Shown here: positions 1-10,808 of the stretch, in pieces
How the letters are laid out: every line of letters starts with the position of its first letter
Position numbering within the stretch: the stretch's first letter is position 1
NCBI RefSeq assembly: GCF_001294205.1
Contig: NZ_LAQT01000031.1
Span: 1-64,000, forward strand
Direction: 5' to 3'
Length of the DNA: 64,000 nt
Source: Amantichitinum ursilacus
GTDB taxonomy: Bacteria; Pseudomonadota; Gammaproteobacteria; Burkholderiales; Chitinibacteraceae
Position numbers and translations under genes: made by a program
Notes under the pieces: model-generated
The model's database searches: none
The model's input: the letters and a program-made list of their open reading frames with translations, nothing else
What the model was told of the DNA's origin: nothing

Positions 1-577
1 GGGGACAACGCACATTTTGGTTATGCCACTGTGGTCATCAAGGTGAATTGCGGTGGGCGTTCTTGCATGTGGCTTTGGGTGGTGGGTCTTGACCCACCCT
101 ATGAGATGTTGGCGGTCGTGGAGGGAGTGGTGACAAATCAGACGGCGGTGGCCATGCGGGATGGGAGCGTTAAGCGGGCGGTGTCGATGTTCACTGTCAC
201 CCGCCGCAACCACGCCCACCCGATGTTGCGCAGCAACGAGGCAGCAATCCTGGCAAACAGCAGGCATTACCTGTCGAGGGAGGGGAAGGAGACCGGTAGT
301 TCGGGCTCCGTCCGACCGAAGTTCCGCGGAGCGGCAGCTGAGTCATGTGAGTGCAAGACGGTCCGTTTCGGTTTTTGACCTACCGGGCCCCCTGGCGAGC
401 GAAGGATTCGCGAGTGGGGTCGCCTTTCTTTTGGTTACTTCTTCTTTGGCGAAGCAAAGAAAAGTGACGTGCTCCCGGGCACCCCCGGGTATCAAAAATG
501 CGCCGCAGGCTAAGCGGTTAAGGTTTTACAACCACGAATAAAAAAGCACCACCGCACCAACCCAGGAAAAAACCACC
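1..577. repeat. Non-coding repeat-like region upstream of urtC
   Basis: No convincing gene lies here; the open frames that cross it have no family resemblance and no ribosome binding site. A perfect 8-bp hairpin (GGTGGGTC/GACCCACC) lies at 82-99. The block at about 418-470 (TTTCTTTTGGTTACTTCTTC followed by a partly inverted CAAAGAAAAG) resembles the intergenic repeat often seen in beta- and gammaproteobacteria, which is frequently mis-called as small proteins. In most urt operons urtB directly precedes urtC, so this stretch may be an insertion between them; urtB itself is not in the window. Confidence 0.5.
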
Positions 578-1753
578 ATGCGCCAGTCATACACCGAACG
601 TAGCGTCAGATTGCTGGGCCCCAAAGGCTGGACCGCCATGCTCGCGTTCCTCGCCCTCATGCTCATCATCGTCCCCGCCATGCACCTGCTCGCGCCGCCC
701 GATAGCGCGCTGCATGTGTCCAACTACGCCGTCACCCTCACCGGCAAGATCATGTGCTACGCCATGGTCGCGGTGGCGATGGATTTGATCTGGGGCTATG
801 CCGGCATCCTGTCGCTGGGCCATGGACTCTTCTTCGCGCTCGGCGGCTACGCCTTCGGCATGTATCTGATGCGGCAGATAGGCCTGGAGGGCAACTACCA
901 CAGCGCCCTGCCCGACTTTATGGTTTTCCTCGACTGGAAAGCGCTGCCCTGGTACTGGCAAGGCACCGACAACGTGGTCTGGGCCATCGTCCTCACCGTC
1001 GGCGTGCCCACCGTGGTTGCGGGCGTGTTTGGCTATTTCGCCTTCCAGAGCCGCATCAAGGGCGTGTATTTCTCGATCATCACCCAAGCCCTCACCTACG
1101 CCGCCATGTTGCTGTTCTTCCGCAACGAAACCGGCTTTGGCGGCAACAACGGCTTTACCGATTTCAAACGCATCCTCGGCTATTCGATCACCGCACCGGA
1201 AACCCGCGTGGTGCTGCTGGGGCTGACCGCGTTGGCGCTGGCGGGCACCTTGCTGCTGGGCCGCTGGCTGGTCACCTCGCGCTACGGCCGGGTGCTGGCG
1301 GCAACGCGCGATGCCGAATCGCGCGTCATGTTCATCGGCTACAACCCGCTCTGGTACAAGCTGTTTATCTGGACGCTATCGGCCGCGTTGTGCGGCGTGG
1401 CGGGCGCGTTGTATGTGCCGCAGGTGGGCATTATCAATCCGGGCGAAATGTCGGCGGCGTCTTCGATTGAAATCGCGATCTGGGTGGCGGTCGGCGGCCG
1501 TGGCACCTTGATTGGCGCGGTGATCGGCGCAGTGGTGGTTAACCTGGCCAAGAGCTGGTTTACCGTGTCGTTTCCGCAGTATTGGCTGTTTTTCCTCGGC
1601 TTTCTGTTCATCCTGGTCACGCTGTTTTTGCCGCAAGGCATCGTCGGTCTGTACCAGAAGCTGACCCAACGCCGCACGCCGGACGCGCCCAATGCGCCCG
1701 CCCCGACGGAAGCAACGCCTTCCACCCCACTGACTCAGGAGCACGCCGCATGA
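578..1753 (+). CDS. urtC: Urea ABC transporter permease UrtC
   Basis: Inner-membrane permease of the UrtABCDE high-affinity urea importer, of the LivM/branched-chain amino acid permease family. The 391-residue product has about ten hydrophobic segments. Typical LivM-type stretches are LIWGYAGILSLGHG near residue 70 and YVPQVGIINPGEM near residue 280. The C-terminus is a Pro/Ala-rich cytoplasmic tail. Its stop overlaps the urtD start as ATGA, so the two are translationally coupled. The gene is separated from any upstream urt gene by at least 577 bases of non-coding DNA. The assignment to urea rather than amino acids rests on the UrtD/UrtE order and similarity. Confidence 0.9.
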   Translation: MRQSYTERSVRLLGPKGWTAMLAFLALMLIIVPAMHLLAPPDSALHVSNYAVTLTGKIMCYAMVAVAMDLIWGYAGILSLGHGLFFALGGYAFGMYLMRQIGLEGNYHSALPDFMVFLDWKALPWYWQGTDNVVWAIVLTVGVPTVVAGVFGYFAFQSRIKGVYFSIITQALTYAAMLLFFRNETGFGGNNGFTDFKRILGYSITAPETRVVLLGLTALALAGTLLLGRWLVTSRYGRVLAATRDAESRVMFIGYNPLWYKLFIWTLSAALCGVAGALYVPQVGIINPGEMSAASSIEIAIWVAVGGRGTLIGAVIGAVVVNLAKSWFTVSFPQYWLFFLGFLFILVTLFLPQGIVGLYQKLTQRRTPDAPNAPAPTEATPSTPLTQEHAA

Positions 1754-2580
1754 TCACGCCCGCGATTGAAGACCGCCCGCAGTGGGCCGATGCCAGCGCT
1801 GGCCAGGCACGCGCCGTCACACCCGGGGCCCTGGATATTGCCCACGGCGTCATCCTGTATCTGGACGAAATCTCGGTCAGCTTTGATGGTTTCAAGGCGT
1901 TGAACAAGCTCAGCCTGCATATCGACGTGGGCGAATTGCGCTGCATTATCGGCCCCAACGGCGCGGGCAAGACCACGATGATGGATGTGATTACCGGCAA
2001 AACGCGGCCCGATAGCGGCAAGGCTTTCTTTGGGCAAACGCTGGATCTGACGCGGCTTAAAGAACCGGAAATCGCCCATGCCGGCATCGGCCGCAAATTC
2101 CAGAAACCCACCGTGTTTGAACAGCACACCGTGTTCGAGAACCTGGAACTGGCGATGAAAATGGACAAGCGCGTCTGGCGCAGCCTGTTTTACAAGCTGG
2201 ATAGCGAGGCGCGTGGTCGCATCGAAACGGTAATGGAACAAATCCGCCTGACCGCACAAGCGCATCGGCTGGCCGGGCTGTTGTCGCACGGGCAAAAGCA
2301 GTGGCTGGAAATCGGCATGCTGCTGATGCAGGAACCCAGATTGCTGCTGCTGGATGAACCGGTGGCGGGCATGACCGATGACGAAACCATGCGCACGGCG
2401 GAGTTGTTTGTCTCGCTGGCCGGGCAGCATTCGCTGGTCGTGGTCGAGCACGATATGGCGTTTGTGGAAAAACTGGGCGGCAAGGTCACCGTATTGCACG
2501 AAGGCAGCGTGCTGGCCGAAGGCGATCTGGCCACGGTGCAGGCTGATGATCGTGTGATTGAAGTCTATCTCGGGCGCTAA
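1750..2580 (+). CDS. urtD: Urea ABC transporter ATP-binding protein UrtD
   Basis: First of the two ATPases that power urea import through UrtBC (LivG-like). The product has 276 residues, with Walker A GPNGAGKTT near residue 68, a signature-like LSHGQKQW near 178 and Walker B LLLLDEP near 199. The signature is LSHGQ rather than LSGGQ, which is usual for UrtD. The ATG at 1750 was chosen because it overlaps the urtC stop; the longer open frame upstream lies inside urtC. The N-terminal ~30 residues before the ABC domain are poorly conserved. Confidence 0.92.
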   Translation: MITPAIEDRPQWADASAGQARAVTPGALDIAHGVILYLDEISVSFDGFKALNKLSLHIDVGELRCIIGPNGAGKTTMMDVITGKTRPDSGKAFFGQTLDLTRLKEPEIAHAGIGRKFQKPTVFEQHTVFENLELAMKMDKRVWRSLFYKLDSEARGRIETVMEQIRLTAQAHRLAGLLSHGQKQWLEIGMLLMQEPRLLLLDEPVAGMTDDETMRTAELFVSLAGQHSLVVVEHDMAFVEKLGGKVTVLHEGSVLAEGDLATVQADDRVIEVYLGR

Positions 2581-2599
2581 CAAAGCAAAGGAACCCGCC

Positions 2600-3292
2600 A
2601 TGCTCCAAGTCGAAAACCTCAATCAATATTACGGCGGCAGCCATATTCTGCGCGGCCTGAGCTTTACCGCCGAGCCGGGCAAAGTGACCACGCTGCTGGG
2701 CCGCAATGGTGTCGGCAAAACCACGCTGCTGAAATCGTTGATGGGCGTGGTGCCCACGCGTAGCGGCAGTATCCAGTTTGGCGGCGCGGACATCACGAAG
2801 CTGGCGTCGTATGACCGCGTGCGCGCTGGCATCGGCTATGTGCCGCAAGGGCGCGAGATTTTTTCGCGGCTGTCGGTGGAAGAAAATCTGCGCATGGGGC
2901 TGGCGTCACGGCCGGGCAGCACGCCGATTCCGCCGCGGATTTTTGAAATGTTTCCGGTGCTCAAGCAAATGCTGCGACGGCGCGGTGGCGATTTGTCCGG
3001 CGGCCAACAGCAGCAACTGGCGATCGGCCGTGCGTTGGCGATGGGGCCCAAGTTGCTGATCCTCGATGAACCCACCGAGGGTATCCAGCCGTCGATCATC
3101 AAGGACATCGAACGCGCCATCCGCGCCCTGGCCGAGACCGGCGAGATGGCGATTTTGCTGGTGGAGCAGTACTACGATTTCGCGCGTTCGCTGGCCGACC
3201 ATTATCTGGTGATGGAACGCGGCGAAATCATCGCGCGCGGCCGGGGCGATCAGATGGATGCCGATGGCGTGCGCGATTTGCTGTCGTTGTAA
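2600..3292 (+). CDS. urtE: Urea ABC transporter ATP-binding protein UrtE
   Basis: Second ATPase of the urea importer (LivF-like), 230 residues. Walker A GRNGVGKTT is near residue 34, the signature LSGGQQQQ near 133 and Walker B LLILDEP near 153, with the switch histidine replaced in the LLVEQYYDFA region typical of LivF/UrtE proteins. The start at 2600 is preceded by an AAAGGA ribosome binding site. It follows urtD by 19 bases and ends the operon. Urease genes and urtA/urtB are not in the window. Confidence 0.93.
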   Translation: MLQVENLNQYYGGSHILRGLSFTAEPGKVTTLLGRNGVGKTTLLKSLMGVVPTRSGSIQFGGADITKLASYDRVRAGIGYVPQGREIFSRLSVEENLRMGLASRPGSTPIPPRIFEMFPVLKQMLRRRGGDLSGGQQQQLAIGRALAMGPKLLILDEPTEGIQPSIIKDIERAIRALAETGEMAILLVEQYYDFARSLADHYLVMERGEIIARGRGDQMDADGVRDLLSL

Positions 3293-3311
3293 TGCGCGTC
3301 AACAGGCGGGA

Positions 3312-3635
3312 TCAGTAGCGCGCCATGGCCGGGTCAACGTCGTTGGCCCAGGCATCCACGCCGCCCGCCAGATTGACGATATGGCCAAAGCCTTGGCGCT
3401 CCAGGAACACACCGACCTGGTAGCTGCGCATGCCGTGATGGCAGATGACGACGATTTCGGCGTCTTCATCCAGTTCGTTGAACCGATTGGGGATTTCGTT
3501 CATCGGCAGCGACACGCTATCGGCCAGATGGCACAGCGCGTATTCCCACGGCTCGCGCACATCCAGCAGCACGGGCTTGGGTTTGCTGGTATCGGCCAGG
3601 CGGGCGGCCAGATCAACGGCGGGCATTTGCTGCAT
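3312..3635 (-). CDS. Single-domain rhodanese-like sulfurtransferase
   Basis: A 107-residue single-domain rhodanese of the GlpE/PspE size class. The predicted active loop CHHGMRS follows EIVVI, so the catalytic cysteine is present, and the preceding DVREPWEY is the usual substrate-side motif. It probably moves sulfane sulfur in the cytoplasm; the acceptor is unknown. It lies 95 bases downstream of the PCMT-family gene on the same strand, but a hairpin with a T-run between them suggests mostly separate transcripts. It converges with the urt operon. Confidence 0.85.
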   Translation of the reverse strand: MQQMPAVDLAARLADTSKPKPVLLDVREPWEYALCHLADSVSLPMNEIPNRFNELDEDAEIVVICHHGMRSYQVGVFLERQGFGHIVNLAGGVDAWANDVDPAMARY

Positions 3636-3685
3636 GTTTTTTTATCCACAAAGGCGCTGGCGCAGGCATAGCGCCAGACGTTAAA

Positions 3686-3711
3686 AAGGCGTGGTGCATG
3701 ACCACGCCTTT
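3686..3711 (-). terminator. Rho-independent terminator after the PCMT-family gene
   Basis: A perfect 10-bp stem (AAGGCGTGGT/ACCACGCCTT) with a 5-base loop. On the minus strand it is followed by TTTTTAA, a good intrinsic terminator for the gene ending at 3731. Confidence 0.8.
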
Positions 3712-3730
3712 GGGGCATCGACCGCAGCGC

Positions 3731-4384
3731 TTAGAACTGGAACACCGGCTTGGCCGGGGCGTTCTTCATGCGCGGCAGGTTGTATTCAAACAGCTTGTCG
3801 CTGCGCCATGCGGCATTGTCGACCTTGGTCAGCAGCGTGGCGCTCATGATCGGCAGTTCGCCGATGATGGCGATCAAACGGCCGCCGACCGCCAGTTGGT
3901 CTTTCAGCGCTTGCGGCACTTCGTAGAAAGAACCGGTGGCGATAATCACGTCGAACGGGGCCTGGGTGGGGATGCCGCCCATGCCGTCACCGACGATAAC
4001 GCGCGCGTTGCGGATGCCGGCGCGGGCCAGATTGGCTTCGGCTTGCGCCGCCAGTTCGGGCTCGATTTCGATGCCGTACACCTGGTTGGCCAGACCTGCG
4101 ACCATCGCCATTACATAACCGGTGGCGGCGCCGACCACCAGCACCTTGTCGGTGGGCTGGATTTCAGCGTCTTGCACCATGCGCGCTTCCAGCTTGGGCG
4201 ACATCAACACCGAACCATGGCCCAGCGGCAGATCGGTATCGACAAACGCCAGCGCCTTCTTATCGGCGGGCACAAAGTCTTCACGTTTAACGGTCAGTAC
4301 CCGTTCCAGTACCTTTTGATCCAGTACATCCCACGGGCGGATTTGTTGTTCTACCAACAGATAACGGGCGTGTTCCCAATCCAT
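3731..4384 (-). CDS. Protein-L-isoaspartate O-methyltransferase family protein
   Basis: A class I SAM-dependent methyltransferase of the PCMT family, 217 residues. The SAM-binding glycine loop reads VLVVGAATGYVMAMVAGLA near residue 83, with the acidic residue in YGIEIEPEL at the end of strand 2 and later VGDGMGG and DVIIATGS. The N-terminal EQQIRPWDV motif is shared by the family. The loop is GAATGY rather than the GTGSGY of true Pcm, so repair of isoaspartyl residues is not assured. This is the widespread divergent PCMT often found near tolC in betaproteobacteria. Confidence 0.85.
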   Translation of the reverse strand: MDWEHARYLLVEQQIRPWDVLDQKVLERVLTVKREDFVPADKKALAFVDTDLPLGHGSVLMSPKLEARMVQDAEIQPTDKVLVVGAATGYVMAMVAGLANQVYGIEIEPELAAQAEANLARAGIRNARVIVGDGMGGIPTQAPFDVIIATGSFYEVPQALKDQLAVGGRLIAIIGELPIMSATLLTKVDNAAWRSDKLFEYNLPRMKNAPAKPVFQF

Positions 4385-4482
4385 TTTTTCACCTTAAGAC
4401 CTGACAGCAAACCGGCGTTTGCGCTCGAAATTAGCTTGCGATTATTGCATAAACTGGATACCGTTCACAGCATTGAGTTTCG

Positions 4483-6544
<2,062 letters not shown>

Positions 6545-6551
6545 GCCGCAC

Positions 6552-6585
6552 ACGGGCGCACGCCAGCACGGCGCGCGTCCGTTTT
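6552..6585 (+). terminator. Terminator after thiC
   Basis: A 13-base arm ACGGGCGCACGCC pairs with GGCGCGCGTCCGT across a short loop, with one mismatch and one G-T pair, followed by TTT. It lies a few bases after the thiC stop. Confidence 0.6.
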
Positions 6586-6639
6586 GCCTGCTCGCAGCCC
6601 GCGCCGCCAGTTCCCGCCAGCGCTGAACATCCCCCGCCG

Positions 6640-6975
6640 TCAGCATTCCACCTCCTCAATCACCGCTTTACCCGCATCGCGCGACACCGTGGTAATCGCC
6701 AGTTCCACCGCACGCCAACTGCCATACGATTCACCCGCACCCAGTACGCAGCCGTTGGCATCAACCAGCACAAAGTAGGGCAGACCAAAGTCATCGGTGC
6801 GACGCAGATAGCGTGTCATACGCAATGCGCTGCCACGGACGGCGGCAATCGCGGCCAGCGCCTCGGCACGACTGGCGCAGGGTTCGCCCGTCAGCAGCGT
6901 TTTGCCTTTACGGCTTTCCAGCCGGAATACGAAGTAGCCTTCGGGGCAGCGCTTGAGCATAAAGCGGGTAAGCAT
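6640..6975 (-). CDS. YegP-like DUF1508 protein
   Basis: About 111 residues. The first half (GYFVFRLESRKGKTLLTGEP...SRAEALAAI) matches the DUF1508/YegP pattern of a short beta-hairpin followed by a helix. The second half (YFVLVDANGCVLGAGESYGS) looks like a diverged second repeat. The family's function is unknown. The ATG at 6975 was taken because GGAA lies about 6 bases upstream; the open frame extends further but without a clear ribosome binding site. It is transcribed toward thiC. Confidence 0.65.
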   Translation of the reverse strand: MLTRFMLKRCPEGYFVFRLESRKGKTLLTGEPCASRAEALAAIAAVRGSALRMTRYLRRTDDFGLPYFVLVDANGCVLGAGESYGSWRAVELAITTVSRDAGKAVIEEVEC

Positions 6976-7225
6976 CAGAACATTCCGGCAGTCAGAAAGC
7001 CGCCAATCTGGGCCGCCACGTCCATCGGCACCATCCGGATCAGCGGATGGCTTGATCCAGATCATGCGGTAAAACTACCCGTCAAATAACGACTGCCCAC
7101 CACTTTGGCGCTCTTGATGAGTACTGACGATAAGGCGCGCTGCCCCGCGCTCGTCCAGCGTTTTGGCGTGGCCGGGGCTGCCCCTGTATAGTTCTGCCCC
7201 TTGATGCCCCACCGGATTGATTTTT

Positions 7226-9202
7226 ATGAGCTTACTGCCCCATCAACTTGAATTGCTGGCCCCCGCCCGAACTGTCGAAATCGGCCGCGAGGCAATTCTG
7301 CATGGGGCGGATGCCGTGTATATCGGTGGCCCATCGTTTGGCGCGCGCCACAACGCCAGCAACGAAGTCAGCGAAATTGCCGAGCTGGTGCGCTTTGCGC
7401 ATCGCTATCGTTCGCGCATTTTTGTCACGCTCAACACCATCCTGCACGACAGCGAACTGGAACCCGCGCGCAAACTGATCCGCCAGCTGTATGACGCTGG
7501 CGTGGATGCGATGATCGTGCAGGATATGGGTATCCTCGAACTCGATCTGCCGCCGATGCAGATGCACGCGTCCACCCAATGCGATATCCGCACGCCAGAA
7601 AAAGCGCGGTTTCTGGCCGATAGTGGCTTTTCGCAAATCGTATTGGCGCGCGAGCTGACGCTGGACAAGATCCGCAAGGTGCGCGATGCCGTGCCCACCG
7701 ACACCACCCTCGAATTCTTTATCCACGGCGCCTTGTGCGTGGCGTATTCCGGCCAGTGTTTTATCAGCCATGCCGATACCGGCCGCAGCGCCAATCGCGG
7801 CGATTGCTCGCAGGCCTGTCGCTTGCCGTACACGCTGACCGACAACGCGGGTGGCGTGGTGGCCTTCGACAAGCATCTGTTATCGATGAAAGACAACGAC
7901 CAGAGCGCCAACCTGGAAGCGCTGATCGATGCCGGCGTGCGTTCCTTCAAGATTGAAGGCCGCTACAAAGACATGGGATACGTCAAAAACATCACCGCGC
8001 ACTATCGCGTGTTACTGGACGAAATCCTGACCCGCCGTCCCGAACTGGCGCGCGCCTCCAGCGGCCAGACCGAAGTGTTTTTTACGCCCGATGTCGACAA
8101 GAACTTCCATCGCGGCCACACCGATTATTTTGTAAATGGCCGCCTGCCCGACATCGGCGCGTTTGAATCGCCCAAATATGTGGGCGTGGAAATCGGCACC
8201 GTCACGCGGCTGGGCCCGACGTGGTTTGAACTCGACAGCGCCGCGCCCCTCGCCAATGGCGATGGCCTTAACTATATGAAGAAGCGCGAAGTGGTCGGCC
8301 TGCAAGCCAACACGGTGGAGAAAACCGGCACCGGCGCGCGCGGCGATCTGTGGCGCGTGTCGCCCAATGAGCCGATGCAGGCATTGGAAGGCCTCAAGCC
8401 CGGCGTCACCGTACACCGCAACCGTGATCACAATTGGGAGCTGGCGCTGACGCGCAAATCGTCCGAGCGCAAGGTGGATGTGTGGCTGCAGCTGCGCGAC
8501 GAGGCCAGCGGGCTGGCGCTGACGCTGACTGACGAAGACGGCTGTAGCGCCACCGCGCATGCGGCGCTGGAACTGCAACCCGCGCAGAACGTCGAGAAAG
8601 CGCAAACCACGCTGCACGACAACCTGGCCAAGCTGGGCAACACTATGTTCAACGCGGTGCATATCGATATCCAGACCGCGCAAACCTGGTTTGTGCCCGC
8701 CGGGGCGATCAATGCCTTACGCCGTGATGCGGTCGAATTACTGGAAAACGCGCGCCTGAAAGCGTGGCAGCGCTTGCCGCGCAAGGCCGAAGTGACGCCG
8801 CCCGCGCCGTACCCGGAAACATCTTTGTCCTACCTGGCCAACGTCTACAATCAGGCCGCGCGCGACTTTTATACGCGCCATGGTGTGCAACTGATCGCCG
8901 CCGCCTACGAGGCACATGAAGAGCCGGGCGAAGTGTCGTTGATGATCACCAAGCATTGCCTGCGCTTTTCCTACAACCTGTGCCCCAAGCAGGCCAAGGG
9001 CGTCAAAGGCGTACAGGGCCAGGTGAAGGCCGAGCCGATGACGCTGAAAACCGGCAACGAAACCTACACGCTGCGTTTTGATTGCAAACCCTGTGAGATG
9101 CACGTGGTGGGTGCGATGAAACCGCATATCTTTGATGCGCCGCCTCCGACCACAGCGGCCTCGCTGCAAACCATCCAGTTTTACGCCAAACGCCCGGCCT
9201 GA
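7226..9202 (+). CDS. rlhA: U32 family protein, RlhA-like 23S rRNA C2501 hydroxylation protein
   Basis: A 658-residue U32 'peptidase' family protein close in length and pattern to E. coli RlhA, which is needed for 5-hydroxycytidine at C2501 of 23S rRNA. The U32 core is clear: the N-terminal ELLAPARTVEIGREAILHGA and the cysteine-bearing signature from HGALCVAYSGQC to NRGDCSQACR near residues 165-200. A second pair of cysteines is at the C-terminus (CKPCEMH). The ATG at 7226 was preferred over the upstream in-frame TTG. Other U32 members (TrhP, UbiU/V) are alternatives, but length and C-terminal extension favour RlhA. Confidence 0.85.
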   Translation: MSLLPHQLELLAPARTVEIGREAILHGADAVYIGGPSFGARHNASNEVSEIAELVRFAHRYRSRIFVTLNTILHDSELEPARKLIRQLYDAGVDAMIVQDMGILELDLPPMQMHASTQCDIRTPEKARFLADSGFSQIVLARELTLDKIRKVRDAVPTDTTLEFFIHGALCVAYSGQCFISHADTGRSANRGDCSQACRLPYTLTDNAGGVVAFDKHLLSMKDNDQSANLEALIDAGVRSFKIEGRYKDMGYVKNITAHYRVLLDEILTRRPELARASSGQTEVFFTPDVDKNFHRGHTDYFVNGRLPDIGAFESPKYVGVEIGTVTRLGPTWFELDSAAPLANGDGLNYMKKREVVGLQANTVEKTGTGARGDLWRVSPNEPMQALEGLKPGVTVHRNRDHNWELALTRKSSERKVDVWLQLRDEASGLALTLTDEDGCSATAHAALELQPAQNVEKAQTTLHDNLAKLGNTMFNAVHIDIQTAQTWFVPAGAINALRRDAVELLENARLKAWQRLPRKAEVTPPAPYPETSLSYLANVYNQAARDFYTRHGVQLIAAAYEAHEEPGEVSLMITKHCLRFSYNLCPKQAKGVKGVQGQVKAEPMTLKTGNETYTLRFDCKPCEMHVVGAMKPHIFDAPPPTTAASLQTIQFYAKRPA

Positions 9203-9225
9203 TCTCCCGCAAACCCGCCGCAGCT

Positions 9226-9258
9226 GGCAAACGCAACCTGAGGCCGGTTGCGTTTGCC
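9226..9258 (+). terminator. Hairpin after the U32 gene
   Basis: A perfect 13-bp inverted repeat (GGCAAACGCAACC/GGTTGCGTTTGCC) with a 7-base loop, 24 bases after the stop. It lacks a T-run, so it may be a weak or Rho-assisted terminator or a 3' stabilising structure. Confidence 0.5.
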
Positions 9259-9386
9259 GCTTCACATTTGTCCGAAAATTCTCAACTTGCCGCCAAACCC
9301 GCCCTGCCAAACCGCGCGGGTGCTGGCACAATAGCGGGCTACCCTTTCGAGCCCGCGTCGGCTCTTACAACCGTTATGAGGATGTC

Positions 9387-10694
9387 ATGGATCAAGCCCA
9401 GCCGCTGTTGCCTGCCGGTGATCTCACCGCTCTGGACAACGAAGCCCTGAAGCAATTTCACGCCACCGTGCGCGCACGTTATGACGCATTCAAGGCGCGT
9501 GGTCTGAAGCTGGACTCGACTCGTGGCAAGCCGTCCGCGCAACAGCTGGATCTGTCCAACGCGCTGCTGGGCGCCACCGATGAAGAAGCCGCACGCGGCG
9601 GCGGCGATCTGCGCAACTACGGCGGCGGCGTAGCGGGCATCCCCGAAGCGCGTGCGCTGTTTGCGCCAATGCTGGGCGCGCCAGCCGAGCAAGTGATTGT
9701 GGCGGGCAATGCATCGCTGGAACTGATGCACGACACCATCGTGTACGCATTGCTCAAAGGCGTGCCGGGCGGCAATGCGCCGTGGTCGACCGCGCCGGTG
9801 ACCTTTTTGTGCCCAGCGCCGGGCTACGATCGCCACTTCGCCATCTGCGAACAGTTCGGCATCAAGATGATCGCCATTCCGCTGACCGGCAAAGGCCCGG
9901 ACATGGATCTGGTGGAAAAGCTGGTGGCGGAAGACGCCAGCATCAAAGGCATGTGGTGCGTGCCGAAGTACAGCAACCCCACCGGCGAAAGCTATTCCGA
10001 CGAAACGGTGGAACGCCTGGCGCGCATGAAAACTGCCGCGCCGGATTTCCGCCTGTTCTGGGACAACGCCTACGGTGTGCATCATCTGACCGACACCCCG
10101 CACGAAGTCGCCAACATCCTCGACGCCTGCGCCGCTGCCGGTAACCCGGATCGCGCCTTTGTGTATGCGTCGACCAGCAAGATCACCTTTGCAGGCGCGG
10201 GCCTGGCGCTGTTTGGTTCGTCCAAAGCCAACGTGGCGTGGATGAGCAAGAATATGGGTTTCCGCTCGATTGGCCCGGACAAGCCCAACCAGCTGCGCCA
10301 CGTGCATTTCATCCAGAACATCGCTGGCCTGACCAACCTGATGAAGGGCCACGCCGCGCTGATCAATCCGAAAATGAACGCCGTGCTGGATGTGTTCGAG
10401 AGCCTGCTGGCCGGCCGCGGCGTCGCCAGCTGGACCAAGCCGGAAGGCGGCTACTTTATCAGCCTGGATGTACGTGACGGCAGCGCCAAGCGCGTGGTGC
10501 AACTGGCCGAAGAGGCCGGCGTGGCCATGGTGCCGGCGGGCAATACCTTCCCCAACGGCAATGATCCGCGCAACGCCAATATCCGCGTAGCACCGACTTT
10601 TCCGCCGCTGGATTCGGTGAAGCTGGCGGCGGAAGGCATCGCGCTGGCGACCTTGGTGGGCGTCAGCGAAGCATTGCTGGCCGAGCGCGCTTGA
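9387..10694 (+). CDS. Class I aminotransferase, subgroup Ic (aspartate aminotransferase-like)
   Basis: A PLP-dependent fold-type I aminotransferase of 435 residues. Visible elements are NYGGGVAGIPEARALF (substrate/dimer region near 75), CPAPGYDRHF near 148, PKYSNPTGESYSDE near 190 (the asparagine that contacts PLP), FWDNAYGVHHL near 225 and YASTSKITFAGAGLALFGS near 260 with the Schiff-base lysine. This matches the less common Ic subgroup (Pfam PF12897). The substrate is probably aspartate or glutamate but is not fixed by the sequence. The start at 9387 has GAGGA just upstream; the longer open frame overlaps the hairpin region and was rejected. Confidence 0.85.
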   Translation: MDQAQPLLPAGDLTALDNEALKQFHATVRARYDAFKARGLKLDSTRGKPSAQQLDLSNALLGATDEEAARGGGDLRNYGGGVAGIPEARALFAPMLGAPAEQVIVAGNASLELMHDTIVYALLKGVPGGNAPWSTAPVTFLCPAPGYDRHFAICEQFGIKMIAIPLTGKGPDMDLVEKLVAEDASIKGMWCVPKYSNPTGESYSDETVERLARMKTAAPDFRLFWDNAYGVHHLTDTPHEVANILDACAAAGNPDRAFVYASTSKITFAGAGLALFGSSKANVAWMSKNMGFRSIGPDKPNQLRHVHFIQNIAGLTNLMKGHAALINPKMNAVLDVFESLLAGRGVASWTKPEGGYFISLDVRDGSAKRVVQLAEEAGVAMVPAGNTFPNGNDPRNANIRVAPTFPPLDSVKLAAEGIALATLVGVSEALLAERA

Positions 10695-10738
10695 TCAAGC
10701 CGAAGTAAGGAGCCGCGAGCGAGCGGGCTGCATGCAAT

Positions 10739-10780
10739 AAAAATCGCGCGATTCTGATCAAGGAATCGCGCGATTTTTTA
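10739..10780. terminator. Bidirectional terminator
   Basis: A 13-bp perfect stem (AATCGCGCGATTC/GAATCGCGCGATT) with an 8-base loop, flanked by AAAA on the left and TTTTTT on the right. It can stop both the aminotransferase transcript (+) and the converging nucleotidase transcript (-). Confidence 0.85.
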
Positions 10781-10808
10781 TGCCCGGCGGGCAGACCCAG
10801 GCGGCCCG

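Noticed and set aside
31-541. Two overlapping open frames at the left end
   Set aside because: They cross a hairpin and a common intergenic repeat often mis-called as protein; no homology or ribosome binding site.
3642-3650. DnaA-box-like TTATCCACA
   Set aside because: A single isolated match next to the rhodanese start; one such 9-mer is expected by chance. The same applies to the match at 50798-50806.
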